Shown: piece after piece, positions 1-7,817 of the stretch
Layout: every line of letters begins with the position of its first letter
Position numbering within the stretch: the stretch's first letter is position 1
DNA from: an uncultured Lachnospiraceae bacterium
Lineage (GTDB): Bacteria > Bacillota > Clostridia > Lachnospirales > Lachnospiraceae
Assembly: GCA_947175035.1 (NCBI GenBank)
Contig: CAMWLG010000012.1
Coordinates: 1-59,907 of the forward strand
DNA: 59,907 bases
Direction: 5' to 3'
Position numbers and translations under genes: made by a program
The notes under the pieces: generated by a model
Seen by the model: only the letters and a program-made list of their open reading frames with translations
Databases searched by the model: none
Told to the model about the DNA's origin: nothing

Positions 1-55
1 GTAGAGCACCTGACTCTTAATCAGGGTGTCCAGGGTTCGAGCCCCTGAAGACGCA
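1..55 (+). tRNA. tRNA-Lys(CUU), 5' end outside the window
   Basis: The visible part starts in the D arm. The anticodon arm is CCTGA / loop CTCTTAA (14-20) / TCAGG, giving anticodon CTT. The T arm is CAGGG / TTCGAGC / CCCTG, followed by the acceptor strand AAGACGC and discriminator A at 55. No CCA is encoded. The 5' acceptor strand, expected to be GCGTCTT, lies before base 1. The gene is the integration target of the prophage that follows, and the insertion leaves this copy intact because the left repeat restores its 3' half. Confidence 0.9.
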
Positions 56-108
56 TTGGAGGACTGGTTCTTGAGACGTATGGGCTCGGGGGTCGGTTCT
101 TTTTTTAT
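14..108 (+). repeat. attL-type direct repeat of the prophage
   Basis: Bases 14-108 are identical to 10630-10724. The repeat begins exactly at the first base of the tRNA-Lys anticodon loop and ends just after the T-run of the tRNA terminator. A tyrosine integrase is encoded 20 bp inside it. The flanking bases differ on both sides (13 against 10629 and 109 against 10725), which fixes the boundaries. Crossover in a tRNA anticodon loop is typical of tyrosine recombinases. Confidence 0.92.
61..106 (+). terminator. Rho-independent terminator of tRNA-Lys
   Basis: Bases 61-75 pair with 85-99 in a 15-bp stem with several G-U pairs and a 9-nt loop, followed by seven T (100-106). The stem lies inside the att repeat, so an identical copy follows the truncated tRNA at the right end (10677-10722). 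Confidence 0.8.
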
Positions 109-127
109 TCCCCGGGACTGCCTGGGA

Positions 128-1036
128 TCAGTAGCCCCGGGTAAAAAAGATGGGATCGAGCTGATAAACGTCAACACCCAGCATCTTGCACTTTGCGGCA
201 AGCTGGCTGTATACCTTAGTCACGTTATAGTCGGTATGGCCCAGGAACACGCGCAGGAATTCCAGGTTGCCGCCGCCGATCAGGTAAGATGTCGCGAAAG
301 TGTGTCGGAGCAGATGGGCATGGACACGCTGCACACCGCTTTCTGCTTTCAGGTTCTGGAACATCTGCTTGACGGTGTTGTCCGTGATCGGCGTGCCGGA
401 ACGGAGGGAGCGGAACAGGAAACCGGACGCATGACCGTTCTGTCGCAGGTAGACGTTGACGGCGTCCAGCAGGAAATCCGGAACCAGCACGATACGGCTT
501 TTCATTCCCTTGGAGATTTCCACACTTAAAAGGTTACGTTTGGAATCCAAATGCTCCACCTTCAGGGCGGTCACCTCTTCCCGGCGCAGACCGCAATCCA
601 GCATCAGGTGAAAAATGCAGTAATTCCGGATGCCCTTTATGGTCTGCACATCAAAAACCGAGTCAATGGCTGCCACCTCATCCGTGTAAAGCGGCATCTT
701 GGGTATGGCGTCATCCCTTGGAAGCTTCACCTTCTTGAGATAATCCCTGCAGTAATCCTCCTCATAACACCAGCGCAGGAACACCTTGATCGTCCTGCAG
801 TAGCTCCTGACGGTGGAGTTTTTGACCCTGCCGCGCTGGAAAAGGATGAATCCTGAATAAATGTTGTCCTCCTGCGGCAGACTCCCGAACTCCAAAAGCG
901 TCATGGGCTGCCTGTAGCGCATTTCCAGATACTGATAGAACACCTGAAGATGACAGGCATAGGAGCGCAGGGTTTTAACGGAACAGTAGACGGCCCGATC
1001 CTCCATGAAAAGCTTATCCGCTTGGGCTATCGTCAT
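128..1036 (-). CDS. Phage tyrosine integrase
   Basis: This 302-aa protein is a tyrosine recombinase of XerC/D type. An N-terminal SAM-like core-binding domain (about 1-105) is followed by the catalytic domain. Visible active-site residues are R151 (CGLRREE), a lysine near 176, H241 and R244 (HLLRHTFATS), H267 (LGHTD) and the nucleophile Y276. It is expected to catalyse integration and excision between the phage site and the tRNA-Lys repeat. Its start overlaps the end of the replication gene by 23 bp, so rep and int probably share a transcript and may be translationally coupled. The stop lies 20 bp from attL, the usual position for the integrase of a tRNA-targeting element. Confidence 0.93.
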   Translation of the reverse strand: MTIAQADKLFMEDRAVYCSVKTLRSYACHLQVFYQYLEMRYRQPMTLLEFGSLPQEDNIYSGFILFQRGRVKNSTVRSYCRTIKVFLRWCYEEDYCRDYLKKVKLPRDDAIPKMPLYTDEVAAIDSVFDVQTIKGIRNYCIFHLMLDCGLRREEVTALKVEHLDSKRNLLSVEISKGMKSRIVLVPDFLLDAVNVYLRQNGHASGFLFRSLRSGTPITDNTVKQMFQNLKAESGVQRVHAHLLRHTFATSYLIGGGNLEFLRVFLGHTDYNVTKVYSQLAAKCKMLGVDVYQLDPIFFTRGY

Positions 1037-2648
1037 TGTAATATAATTTCCCCCCTTGCGCTTTGATGTTATTTAGAGTATTATGGTCGTACAGGGTACC
1101 GTTTTCGACATCCAACACTTGGAAACGGGCATGCTCTAATTCTTCATAAGTCTCGGCCAGCTCATCCTGATTGAACTGCCGGGACTTTTTAATCTTGTAA
1201 GCCATTGCCTTCACCATGTCGTTATCGTTCATCTGCATCAGCGCGTCCATGCAGTCCTGCATGGGATTCTGCTCGTTCAGGCCGTTCTGGTAGATGGAAA
1301 GCGTGACGGCGGAATCAATCACCCGCTTTTTCATGCTCTCCACGTTCAGTTTCCGGTTATAATTCCGCACCAGCTTCACCGCTTCTGGCGTCATCCTCAT
1401 GTCAAGGCAGCGTGTCCGCCGCAGAGCTTCCCAGAAGCCGCAGTAGGGTCGTCTGTACTTCTTCACGTCTCCCGTTTTCTCCACCATCTTGAAGACCCGC
1501 TCCGTCAGGTAATCCGTAATAAGCTTCCTGTTGTCCAGGTAATCATAGACCCGCTTGCACTCCCCTTTGTTGCTGTTGTCCTTGAACGGGACAAGGTCGT
1601 AAGACTTGGAATGGCGTCTCATGGTCTGGTATTCCACGTTGACGACATAGTTCAGCTTCGGGGTGAGCTCGTCCGCCAGCCTGATCAGGTAATCCTCCTC
1701 GATGGTGTCGGTGCCTTCCAGGAGCCTGCGAACCTTGCGCAGCGTGACGGGATCCGTGCCATGTTCCAGGTAAAACTCCAGACGGGCGTAATACCTGTAA
1801 AACCAGTTGCGCTTCTCAAAGCAGCGTTCATACACCCACTTGTCATACCGGCTGATCAACCCGTTCATCTGCCAGACAAGGAAGAACCACGGCTTGTAAT
1901 TCTGTTCTATCACCTCCCTGGTCTTCTGGTAAATACGGACGAATATTTTGTCGGAACGCTTGCCAAGTGCCACGTAATCAATCTCGTAATCGTCCGTGCC
2001 CACTTTGTTGGTCACATAGGTAGCGTTCTTGAATCGGTCCACGCGCATTTTGTAAAAACTATCGGGCGAGAAAAACTTCTCGGGATCCTTCAGGTAATTG
2101 GAGTGCCAGCAGTAATCCACGCGGTTCTCCTGGACGAAGTCGATCTCGAGCCCGAAATAAGAGGCGATCTGCTTCACGTACCCGTAACTGTTCTCGAAGG
2201 CGTCACGGGGGCCCATCGTCCAAAGCATATAGGAGCGCAGCTGCACGATACACTCGCAGGTGACGCTCTCCCCACCGTCGGCTGCTTTCGGAACCACCGG
2301 GGCAAAGAAGATGTCAAAATACTCCGGGTAACTCAGGCATGCAGTATAGAACCGGGAGAACGTCACAGGACGCAATACCAGGTATTTCCCAAGTTCCGGT
2401 AAATACACGTCAGCGGCATCGGTGTCGTTATCCGCCAGGGAGTCATATTTGAGCTTGAAATAGCGTCGCAGGCGCTGGACACGCTTGTCGTCCGTCTTGA
2501 GGCGAAAATCGTTCCTGAACTTCACAGAATAGTAAAAGGTGTCTATGTTGTGCAGGAAAGCGTTGTCACGGCAGGAAAACCAGTGCTTCTGATCTTCCGG
2601 GGACATTTCCATGCTCACTTTATTGTTTAAAACGCGTTTATCCAGCAT
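1014..2648 (-). CDS. Rolling-circle replication initiator (Rep_trans-like)
   Basis: The 544-aa protein resembles the replication initiation factor family used by filamentous phages and rolling-circle plasmids. Recognisable blocks are a core around VDYCWHSN, the IYQKTREVIEQ segment and the RLEFYLEHGTD motif near the middle. The C-terminal third is charged and has no domain I can name. The start at 2648 is preceded by AGGAAGG. It should nick the double-stranded phage origin and drive single-strand synthesis. The gene is first in a rep-int pair, downstream of an operator- and hairpin-containing gap that may hold the origin. Family assignment is from motifs only; the catalytic tyrosine was not identified with certainty. 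Confidence 0.72.
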   Translation of the reverse strand: MLDKRVLNNKVSMEMSPEDQKHWFSCRDNAFLHNIDTFYYSVKFRNDFRLKTDDKRVQRLRRYFKLKYDSLADNDTDAADVYLPELGKYLVLRPVTFSRFYTACLSYPEYFDIFFAPVVPKAADGGESVTCECIVQLRSYMLWTMGPRDAFENSYGYVKQIASYFGLEIDFVQENRVDYCWHSNYLKDPEKFFSPDSFYKMRVDRFKNATYVTNKVGTDDYEIDYVALGKRSDKIFVRIYQKTREVIEQNYKPWFFLVWQMNGLISRYDKWVYERCFEKRNWFYRYYARLEFYLEHGTDPVTLRKVRRLLEGTDTIEEDYLIRLADELTPKLNYVVNVEYQTMRRHSKSYDLVPFKDNSNKGECKRVYDYLDNRKLITDYLTERVFKMVEKTGDVKKYRRPYCGFWEALRRTRCLDMRMTPEAVKLVRNYNRKLNVESMKKRVIDSAVTLSIYQNGLNEQNPMQDCMDALMQMNDNDMVKAMAYKIKKSRQFNQDELAETYEELEHARFQVLDVENGTLYDHNTLNNIKAQGGKLYYNDDSPSG

Positions 2649-2857
2649 TTCAGGTACCTTCCTGTAATGGATTTTGTCACATGCTTAATAAGACAGCAGA
2701 CAATTATGTAATACAAATTTGCCCGTTTTCGGAATTTCCCCAAAAGGGCTGCTGGGGAAATTTCAAAATCACCGTTTTCCCCAGTATTCACAAGGCTTTT
2801 TGCTTGTAATACAATGGTTTTTGAGACCACGTATTACAGGACGTGGCGAGGGGAAAA
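2649..2857. other. Non-coding rep upstream region, candidate origin
   Basis: This gap contains a 9-bp inverted repeat (AATTTCCCC 2733-2741 with GGGGAAATT 2754-2762), a palindrome TTGTAATACAA (2804-2814), a related half-site near 2830, another degenerate copy near 2706-2716, and a 21-bp segment (2780-2800) repeated exactly at 10568-10588 beside attR. It must hold the rep promoter. Its structures make it one of two candidate replication origins. A possible 67-aa ORF on the minus strand here has no ribosome-binding site or family resemblance and is not called. Confidence 0.5.
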
Positions 2858-2916
2858 TGACGCCCGCGGGGCCCCTCCGGCGAGCCGGAGGGACACGACC
2901 GCGGGCGTCATTTTTT
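2858..2916. terminator. Two-tier perfect hairpin at the end of the zot-like gene
   Basis: TGACGCCCGCGG (2858-2869) pairs perfectly with 2899-2910, and inside it CCCTCCGG (2873-2880) pairs with CCGGAGGG (2885-2892). A T-run of six follows on the plus strand and four on the minus strand. The outer stem includes the stop codon of the ATPase gene. It can end the minus-strand structural transcript. In the single-stranded phage genome it would fold stably, so a packaging or replication role is an alternative. Confidence 0.65.
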
Positions 2917-3771
2917 CACTTTCTCCGGAGCTGTTTCCCCGTCCTTTAACATGGGGTTATCGTGAAAACCGGAATCGGACAGGTTGTCAACGACGGCCCA
3001 TGTGTCATAAGCTTCCCTCAAGCGGGGGGAATGGACGAAAAAATACATACCGAGGTATTTCATCTGTTTCACGTCCCCGTCGTTGTCACAGATTGGCTCG
3101 CGCCTGACAACGACAGTTACGACGCCCGCCAGGGTAACACACTGCCGCACTTCCGTACATTGGGAGCGGATCGCCTTGGCAAGCAGATGGAAGCTTTGCG
3201 CCGTCGAGAGGATGATCCTGCGGTTCTTCCTGTTCTGTGTGATCACGGAAAGCATCTTTGGCGGGAAATTCTTGGACTGATTCGAGGAGAACCAGTTCTG
3301 CAGCTCGTCCATGATAACGATGATACCCTTCTGCTTGTTCGTGAAGTCCACCAGCTGCCTCCAATGCACGAGCGGGACGTCCTGGTATATGAAGTCGGTG
3401 TTCGAGATGCATTTCGCCAAAGGGTACATGTCATGGAGATCAATGGCATACTGGATCATGGCGCTGGATTTCCCCGCACCCTGTCTCCCGGTGAACACGA
3501 TCAGTCCCTGGGGGCGAAAAAAATCGGGCGGTCTGTTGTAAAGATCTGCAACATACTGTCTCGGGGCATCCACGAACAGGCGCATTAAGACGCTCCGTTT
3601 CGGCAGGGGGCGGACACTGCCGCGCTTTACCCTGTCCCCTTTGAGATAGCGCAGGAAATACCAGAACAGGCAGTCCGCGTAGAAAAAGGCAAAGACGGCA
3701 GCCATGGCGATCAGGGGGTATTTCAAAAAGCTGAAAAGGATCCCGAACATGTTTAAAACGACATCAATCAT
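2908..3771 (-). CDS. Zot/pI-like phage assembly ATPase
   Basis: The 287-aa protein belongs to the zonula occludens toxin (Zot) family, the pI morphogenesis ATPase of filamentous phages. Walker A is GRQGAGKSS (95-103) and Walker B is IIVIMDELQNWF (150-161). The sequence TQNRKNRRIILSTAQ (178-192) is typical of the family. A long hydrophobic N-terminus (about 9-41) should anchor it in the membrane; classical pI has its membrane helix after the ATPase domain. The start at 3771 is preferred over 3789 because GGAGG stands about 8 bases upstream. It should power extrusion of the filament through the cell membrane. The gene ends in a strong hairpin. Confidence 0.88.
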   Translation of the reverse strand: MIDVVLNMFGILFSFLKYPLIAMAAVFAFFYADCLFWYFLRYLKGDRVKRGSVRPLPKRSVLMRLFVDAPRQYVADLYNRPPDFFRPQGLIVFTGRQGAGKSSAMIQYAIDLHDMYPLAKCISNTDFIYQDVPLVHWRQLVDFTNKQKGIIVIMDELQNWFSSNQSKNFPPKMLSVITQNRKNRRIILSTAQSFHLLAKAIRSQCTEVRQCVTLAGVVTVVVRREPICDNDGDVKQMKYLGMYFFVHSPRLREAYDTWAVVDNLSDSGFHDNPMLKDGETAPEKVKK

Positions 3772-3822
3772 ATGTAAACCTCCATGCAAGTTATAGAAAG
3801 AATGGCAGGGTTAAAGCGTAAA

Positions 3823-3850
3823 GGGGGTAAGACGGATTCCTCCTACCCCC
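3823..3850 (-). other. Hairpin between the pVI-like and Zot-like genes
   Basis: GGGGGTA (3823-3829) pairs with TACCCCC (3844-3850) around a 14-nt loop, in the 158-bp gap between two structural genes. There is no T-run after it, so it may stabilise or process the transcript rather than end it. No gene was found in the gap. Confidence 0.45.
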
Positions 3851-3929
3851 AGAAGTCACTTTGCAAGAGTCGGCACGTTTAAGGCCATGCTACGCATGTA
3901 AACGTACCTCTGCACTGAGGGGATAACCG

Positions 3930-4181
3930 TCATCCACCCCCCGGCATAAGCGACCAGATGGTGCGGACAATGACGACACCGACGCGCCATGTCTGCAGCA
4001 CCACAATGATGCCAAAGATCGGCGAGATCTGCCGCATCGGGAAAAAGTACATGACACCCGCGAGGATGTCAAAAAAAGTGTTCATGACGTTGATGGGCAC
4101 CTCGAGATTCACATCAGGCAGCAGCCTGAAAGCGAACTCCGCGACATTGAACAGCATCAGAATAATACCCGTGAGAATCAT
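3930..4181 (-). CDS. Small pVI-like minor coat/membrane protein
   Basis: An 83-aa protein with hydrophobic segments at about 1-18 and 36-75 and a short Gly-rich tail. It lies between the large pIII-like adsorption protein and the Zot-like ATPase, the position of pVI in filamentous phages. In Ff phages pVI caps the end of the filament together with pIII. It begins 1 base after the end of the upstream gene, so the two are almost certainly co-translated. Function is inferred from size, hydrophobicity and order, not from sequence similarity. Confidence 0.6.
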   Translation of the reverse strand: MILTGIILMLFNVAEFAFRLLPDVNLEVPINVMNTFFDILAGVMYFFPMRQISPIFGIIVVLQTWRVGVVIVRTIWSLMPGGG

Positions 4182-4182
4182 G

Positions 4183-5919
4183 TTATTCCCCCTTTCCCGT
4201 CACGTCCTTACCTGGGCCGTCAATCTTGGAAGCTGTCATGTCTGTGACCATATCGGTGACCATGGCGCCACCATGAATGATCTCGGGCAGCCGCTTATAA
4301 ATACGCCACAGGAAGCCGACCCATATCATGCTGGCGACAATCGTGTCCACATAAGGCTTGTACCGCGCATACCAGGCAAAGTCTATGGTCACGACAGCGC
4401 TGCCGTAGGAAAAGGCGCCTTCGGTGTTGGAGAAATCCACGCGGATGGAAGGCGGGGCGGCTCCGGCGGAGGAGGTGAAGAGGTTGAAGAGCTTGTCGGC
4501 AAACCCGAACACCAGCTCCGCCCACTGGAACTCTTCCATCAGCTCCTTCATACGCCCGCTGATCATGTCCGCGTCGGGAATCATGACGACCTCGAACCCT
4601 TTCCAGAAAAAATCATTGAAGACAGTACGGAAGCCATTCCAGAAAGTATCGTTGAAGACGGTATGGAACCCTTTCCAGAAAGAATCGTTCAAAAATTTGG
4701 CAAGGTTCAGGGGGTTTGAGTAGTAAGCGATGCGCTCCACCAGTTGGAAAAGCCCCGTGCGGTTATTGCTGCCGAAAAGGATCTCGCGGATGTTGTAGAT
4801 GCTTTTGAGTATGGCATTCACGAACCTGACGCCAGCGTTTAGCAGCAGATCTACAAAGTCAATACCCGTGTCGAACTCCCCCAGGAAGAAATCCTCCTCG
4901 AAGATCTCAGGCGGGGCGACGACAGGGAGATACCCGACGGCGCCATCGTAGGAGACAAAGTTGCCGTCCCGATCAAAATAAGCCATGCTGTCCACGCACT
5001 TGAGGAGACGGGACTTGCCCAGCGGATCCACGGCGTAATGGTAGGGAGTGAACCTGACATACTCGATATACTTGCCCTCGCCCACCGTGTTATTGCGGAA
5101 CATGACAAAACGGTTGTCGGACACCATGGGCTGGCTGTAGGGGCCGAGGTCAAAGAGGGATTTTTCTTCCAGGTGCTCGCCCGTGTTCAGGGAAGCAACG
5201 CCGAAGAAAACGTCCACGAAGTCCTCGGGATCAACCTCCTCCACCAGCGGCTTGCCGCCCACGAACGAGGCGAGGCCGTCCCAGGAGAAGGAGAGGGCAG
5301 AATCGCACTGAAAGCCGTAAAAGCCGAGGACGCTGTCCACCGCGGTATCCCGGACGTCCTGCTTCTCTCCTTCGCTGATCATGCCGGAGGTGTCACCAGT
5401 AGCCAGGTAATTCTTCAGGGCGCTCTCGCTCTCGAAGAAGGGGCAGCTCACATAAACGTCGGCGTCGGAAAATATACCGGTCACGCCCGAAATAAGCCCC
5501 CTGCCTGACACGTACTCGTTGATGTAATTACAGTCCGAAATTATATTATTTTTGTCATGGTTCTGATAAACCCTGTATATTGCACGGTTAATAACGACTT
5601 CGGAATTCGACGCGTAAAGCCATGACCATCCCCCCTTGTCGTTTACCATGTAAAAATAAACAGCGAAATTATTACCGTCTGACCTCTTGTACGCAAACAC
5701 GGGGTAGGGCGTTGTGTAATCGTAGTCATAATACCTGAGATACATCCCGGTAGTAGGGCTATTCCCTTCCCATGCGGTGATAGCGAAATGATATGTCCCC
5801 TTCGTGATCACTGGCGGCTCTGCGGCACGGACACCAAAGTTACACAACATGATCCCCAAGGCTACCAGGAACGGGAGCGCAAAGGCGAGCAGCCTTCCCC
5901 TTTTCTTTAACCAAACCAT
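4183..5919 (-). CDS. Secreted, membrane-anchored pIII-like adsorption protein
   Basis: A 578-aa protein with a clear signal peptide (basic start, hydrophobic core, cleavage probably after RAA near 33) and a C-terminal membrane helix at about 522-541 followed by a cytoplasmic tail of 37 residues. This is the topology of the filamentous phage receptor-binding protein pIII. Around 415-455 there are three tandem 12-residue units of the type NDxFWxGFxxVF. The N-terminal part has no domain I recognise and would be the host-binding part. It overlaps the preceding 43-aa gene by 13 bases and is followed after one base by the pVI-like gene. Confidence 0.7.
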   Translation of the reverse strand: MVWLKKRGRLLAFALPFLVALGIMLCNFGVRAAEPPVITKGTYHFAITAWEGNSPTTGMYLRYYDYDYTTPYPVFAYKRSDGNNFAVYFYMVNDKGGWSWLYASNSEVVINRAIYRVYQNHDKNNIISDCNYINEYVSGRGLISGVTGIFSDADVYVSCPFFESESALKNYLATGDTSGMISEGEKQDVRDTAVDSVLGFYGFQCDSALSFSWDGLASFVGGKPLVEEVDPEDFVDVFFGVASLNTGEHLEEKSLFDLGPYSQPMVSDNRFVMFRNNTVGEGKYIEYVRFTPYHYAVDPLGKSRLLKCVDSMAYFDRDGNFVSYDGAVGYLPVVAPPEIFEEDFFLGEFDTGIDFVDLLLNAGVRFVNAILKSIYNIREILFGSNNRTGLFQLVERIAYYSNPLNLAKFLNDSFWKGFHTVFNDTFWNGFRTVFNDFFWKGFEVVMIPDADMISGRMKELMEEFQWAELVFGFADKLFNLFTSSAGAAPPSIRVDFSNTEGAFSYGSAVVTIDFAWYARYKPYVDTIVASMIWVGFLWRIYKRLPEIIHGGAMVTDMVTDMTASKIDGPGKDVTGKGE

Positions 5920-6038
5920 TTCCGCACCACCTCCCTCACAAGCTTGTACCCGCAGAACGTCAACAATGACGCGAGAATCCCGCCAAGCCCGAGCTTAGCC
6001 CCGGGTCTTGTAATAAAATGTATCAGTCTCTTTACCAT
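5907..6038 (-). CDS. 43-aa membrane protein, candidate minor coat protein
   Basis: This short gene has a strong ribosome-binding site (GGAGGG about 8 bases before the ATG at 6038). It encodes a basic N-terminus (MVKRLIHFITRP), one hydrophobic helix (GLGGILASLLTFCGYKLV) and a basic C-terminus. The size and layout fit the tiny minor coat proteins (pVII/pIX type) of filamentous phages. The stop lies inside the next gene, so translation is probably coupled. No sequence family was recognised. Confidence 0.65.
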   Translation of the reverse strand: MVKRLIHFITRPGAKLGLGGILASLLTFCGYKLVREVVRKWFG

Positions 6039-6069
6039 TCAATCATCCCTCCATTTGTCTTGAAATCGC

Positions 6070-6105
6070 AAAAAAAGGCGGGGACCAGAACAAAAGGCCC
6101 CCGCC
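6070..6105 (-). terminator. Terminator directly downstream of the candidate major coat gene
   Basis: On the minus strand GGCGGGG pairs with CCCCGCC (6099-6105 with 6077-6083), followed by seven T (6070-6076). It sits about 24 bp after the 72-aa coat gene and before the pIII-like gene. Ff phages have a terminator at the same place, after gene VIII, which keeps coat mRNA in excess. Confidence 0.8.
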
Positions 6106-6128
6106 CGACACATCCTGAAAGCCAGGGC

Positions 6129-6347
6129 TTAGGCAGCATGCAGGATACTCTGCATAAAAGATATACCTTTACGCAACCCGATAAACGTGACCATGACGGG
6201 AATGCAGACGGGCAGAAGCCCAATCACCTCGTCCATGACGCCGTTCATCATTTCAGCAGTCACGACCTTTGCTAAAACGGAACCACCGGTCGTTTCCCCC
6301 GCAAAAACCGAAGCCTGACTCAAGACGTTAAAAACTGTTTGCGGCAT
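6129..6347 (-). CDS. Candidate major coat protein (pVIII-like)
   Basis: A 72-aa protein with an amphipathic, mildly acidic first half, a hydrophobic helix at about 42-59 (IGLLPVCIPVMVTFIGL) and a short basic and polar end (RKGISF). This is the charge layout of a filamentous major coat protein, although no cleavable signal peptide is obvious. AAAGGAG precedes the start. The gene is followed at once by a strong terminator, as expected for the most highly expressed structural gene. The call rests on size, topology and position. Confidence 0.62.
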   Translation of the reverse strand: MPQTVFNVLSQASVFAGETTGGSVLAKVVTAEMMNGVMDEVIGLLPVCIPVMVTFIGLRKGISFMQSILHAA

Positions 6348-6404
6348 AATTTACTCCTTTCCGACTCGCGAGCGGCGTGCCCCGGACACGGTCTGTTTAT
6401 TGGG

Positions 6405-6992
6405 TTAGCTTACCGGGAAGAACATCCCGAAAAACTTGTATATATATCTCAGCACACCCACAACGAGAAAAATGAGGAGAATGCTGATACACGCTTCATT
6501 CTGCAGCTCCTGGCGTTTCATGCTCTCCAGCATAAGAACCTGGTTGGCGGAAACGTCGGAAAGCTGCCATGATAATTCCTCGAACACAACGGGATCGTAG
6601 CCATCCGTGAACACGACACTGGCGGGATTGATGCGGACATCGCCCTGGGAGACTGTCCCAGAGTTTCCAGCAGCGTCACCCTTGGAGACCGTTTCGAAAC
6701 CTTCGGCGGCGTCACCTTTGGAGACCGTTCCAGAACTTTCGCTGGCGTCACCCTTGGAAACCGTCACGGGGCTTCCGGCAGCGTCACCCTTGGAGACTGT
6801 TCCGGAACCTGTACCAGCCGCAGGAGCCGCGGCACCTGAAACGGTGTCAGATTGTTCTGGGGATACCCCGACGGACGGGGTGCTTTCAGGTATCGCGCTT
6901 TCCGACCCGCCGGGGACGCTGCTTTCCGATTCGTCAACCGGTTCGCTGTCTTCGATTTCCGTTGTTTCAATCAGGGCTTCCTTATCGTTCAT
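6405..6992 (-). CDS. Repeat-containing protein with C-terminal membrane anchor
   Basis: A 195-aa protein. Residues 1-60 are acidic and rich in Ser, Glu and Pro. Residues about 61-120 hold five near-identical 12-residue units built on TVSKGDA. A unique stretch and a hydrophobic anchor (ISILLIFLVVGVLRYIYKFF) near the C-terminus follow. There is no N-terminal signal peptide. The position just upstream of the candidate coat gene suggests a structural or assembly protein with a flexible stalk. The 36-bp repeats should make this gene vary in length. I do not recognise the family. Confidence 0.6.
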   Translation of the reverse strand: MNDKEALIETTEIEDSEPVDESESSVPGGSESAIPESTPSVGVSPEQSDTVSGAAAPAAGTGSGTVSKGDAAGSPVTVSKGDASESSGTVSKGDAAEGFETVSKGDAAGNSGTVSQGDVRINPASVVFTDGYDPVVFEELSWQLSDVSANQVLMLESMKRQELQNEACISILLIFLVVGVLRYIYKFFGMFFPVS

Positions 6993-7000
6993 CTATGCAC

Positions 7001-7582
7001 CTACTTGGATGACTTTCCAGCTTGTTTGTCTGCCTTGGCGGTGTCCGTCTTGGTTTCAGGGACGTCGCTTGCTCGGTCAACCGCACCAGTGTTTTCCGCG
7101 GGGATGCCGGGAGAGGGCTGTCCCGCGGGGATCCCGTCAGGGGATTCCACGGGTACCATCTTGTAAGAAACAGGCCGCATCTCCGGAGGCACCATTCCGG
7201 GAACAGTGAACCCCGGGTTTATATGGGACGCTATGCAGACGTTGGAAACATAGGCAATATTCCTGAGCCGCATGACGGGCTTGCCGTCCCCGCCCGTCGT
7301 GATCTCAAAGTCACCATCGTAAAGTGCGGGGGCAACAGGGATCTTTTCCCGCATCGCGGTATCAATGGAGCACTTCGCCACCTGAACGCCCACCGGCTTG
7401 CGGGGATCCCACTCAGACTGTTCCCAGAGCGCCTCGCCGCCTTCGCCCCAGAACAGGTACCTGACGGTGCAGCCGGTCACCTTGTCCTGGCGTTCGTTGA
7501 GCATGTCATAAGTTGACGCATACAATACCAAAATCCTCGCGTGACTGGTCATCACGCTTCCCTTAAACATCATTAAATCCAT
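7001..7582 (-). CDS. Phage protein, possible ssDNA-binding protein (pV analogue)
   Basis: A 193-aa protein. The first 125 residues look like a compact beta-rich domain (TGCTVRYLFWGEGG, KPVGVQVAKCSID, GKPVMRLRNIAYVSN). The rest is a disordered tail rich in Pro, Gly, Thr and Lys. The start at 7582 is chosen over 7588 because GGAGG is then 9 bases away. A soluble beta-barrel with a flexible tail among inovirus genes suggests the single-strand DNA-binding protein that coats the genome before packaging. This is inference; no diagnostic motif is visible. Confidence 0.45.
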   Translation of the reverse strand: MDLMMFKGSVMTSHARILVLYASTYDMLNERQDKVTGCTVRYLFWGEGGEALWEQSEWDPRKPVGVQVAKCSIDTAMREKIPVAPALYDGDFEITTGGDGKPVMRLRNIAYVSNVCIASHINPGFTVPGMVPPEMRPVSYKMVPVESPDGIPAGQPSPGIPAENTGAVDRASDVPETKTDTAKADKQAGKSSK

Positions 7583-7817
7583 TTTCATTTTCCTCCTTTT
7601 CCTGTAGGAAGGGGTTGTCTTCTACCAACGCCCTTCGGTAAGCCATTTCCTCGCGGTAATCATTGTATAAGCTTGAAATCCATATGCTGTAGTCCTTTTT
7701 ACTGGCGGTCATCCTCGCCACCTCGCGCAGTTTGTACACGGTCGTACAGTGTTGTTCCTGGAGCCATTCATCGAAAGACGGCTCAGCCTGGGAAGAGTCG
7801 ATCAAGAATCCCTTCAT
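7563..7817 (-). CDS. Small hypothetical phage protein
   Basis: An 84-aa soluble protein with a charged, helical composition (WLQEQHCTTVYKLREVARM, then an acidic Glu/Asn-rich end). GGGAGGG precedes the ATG at 7817, which lies inside the end of the upstream membrane gene, and its own end overlaps the next gene. The tight overlaps place it in the structural operon. I do not recognise it. Confidence 0.6.
   Translation of the reverse strand: MKGFLIDSSQAEPSFDEWLQEQHCTTVYKLREVARMTASKKDYSIWISSLYNDYREEMAYRRALVEDNPFLQEKEENENGFNDV

Noticed and set aside
26..529. 167-aa plus-strand ORF beginning in the tRNA
   Set aside because: It overlaps the tRNA, the att repeat and, antisense, the integrase. No ribosome-binding site or family resemblance.
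2627..2830. 67-aa minus-strand ORF before rep
   Set aside because: No ribosome-binding site, runs over the candidate origin stem and operator, and overlaps the well-supported rep start.
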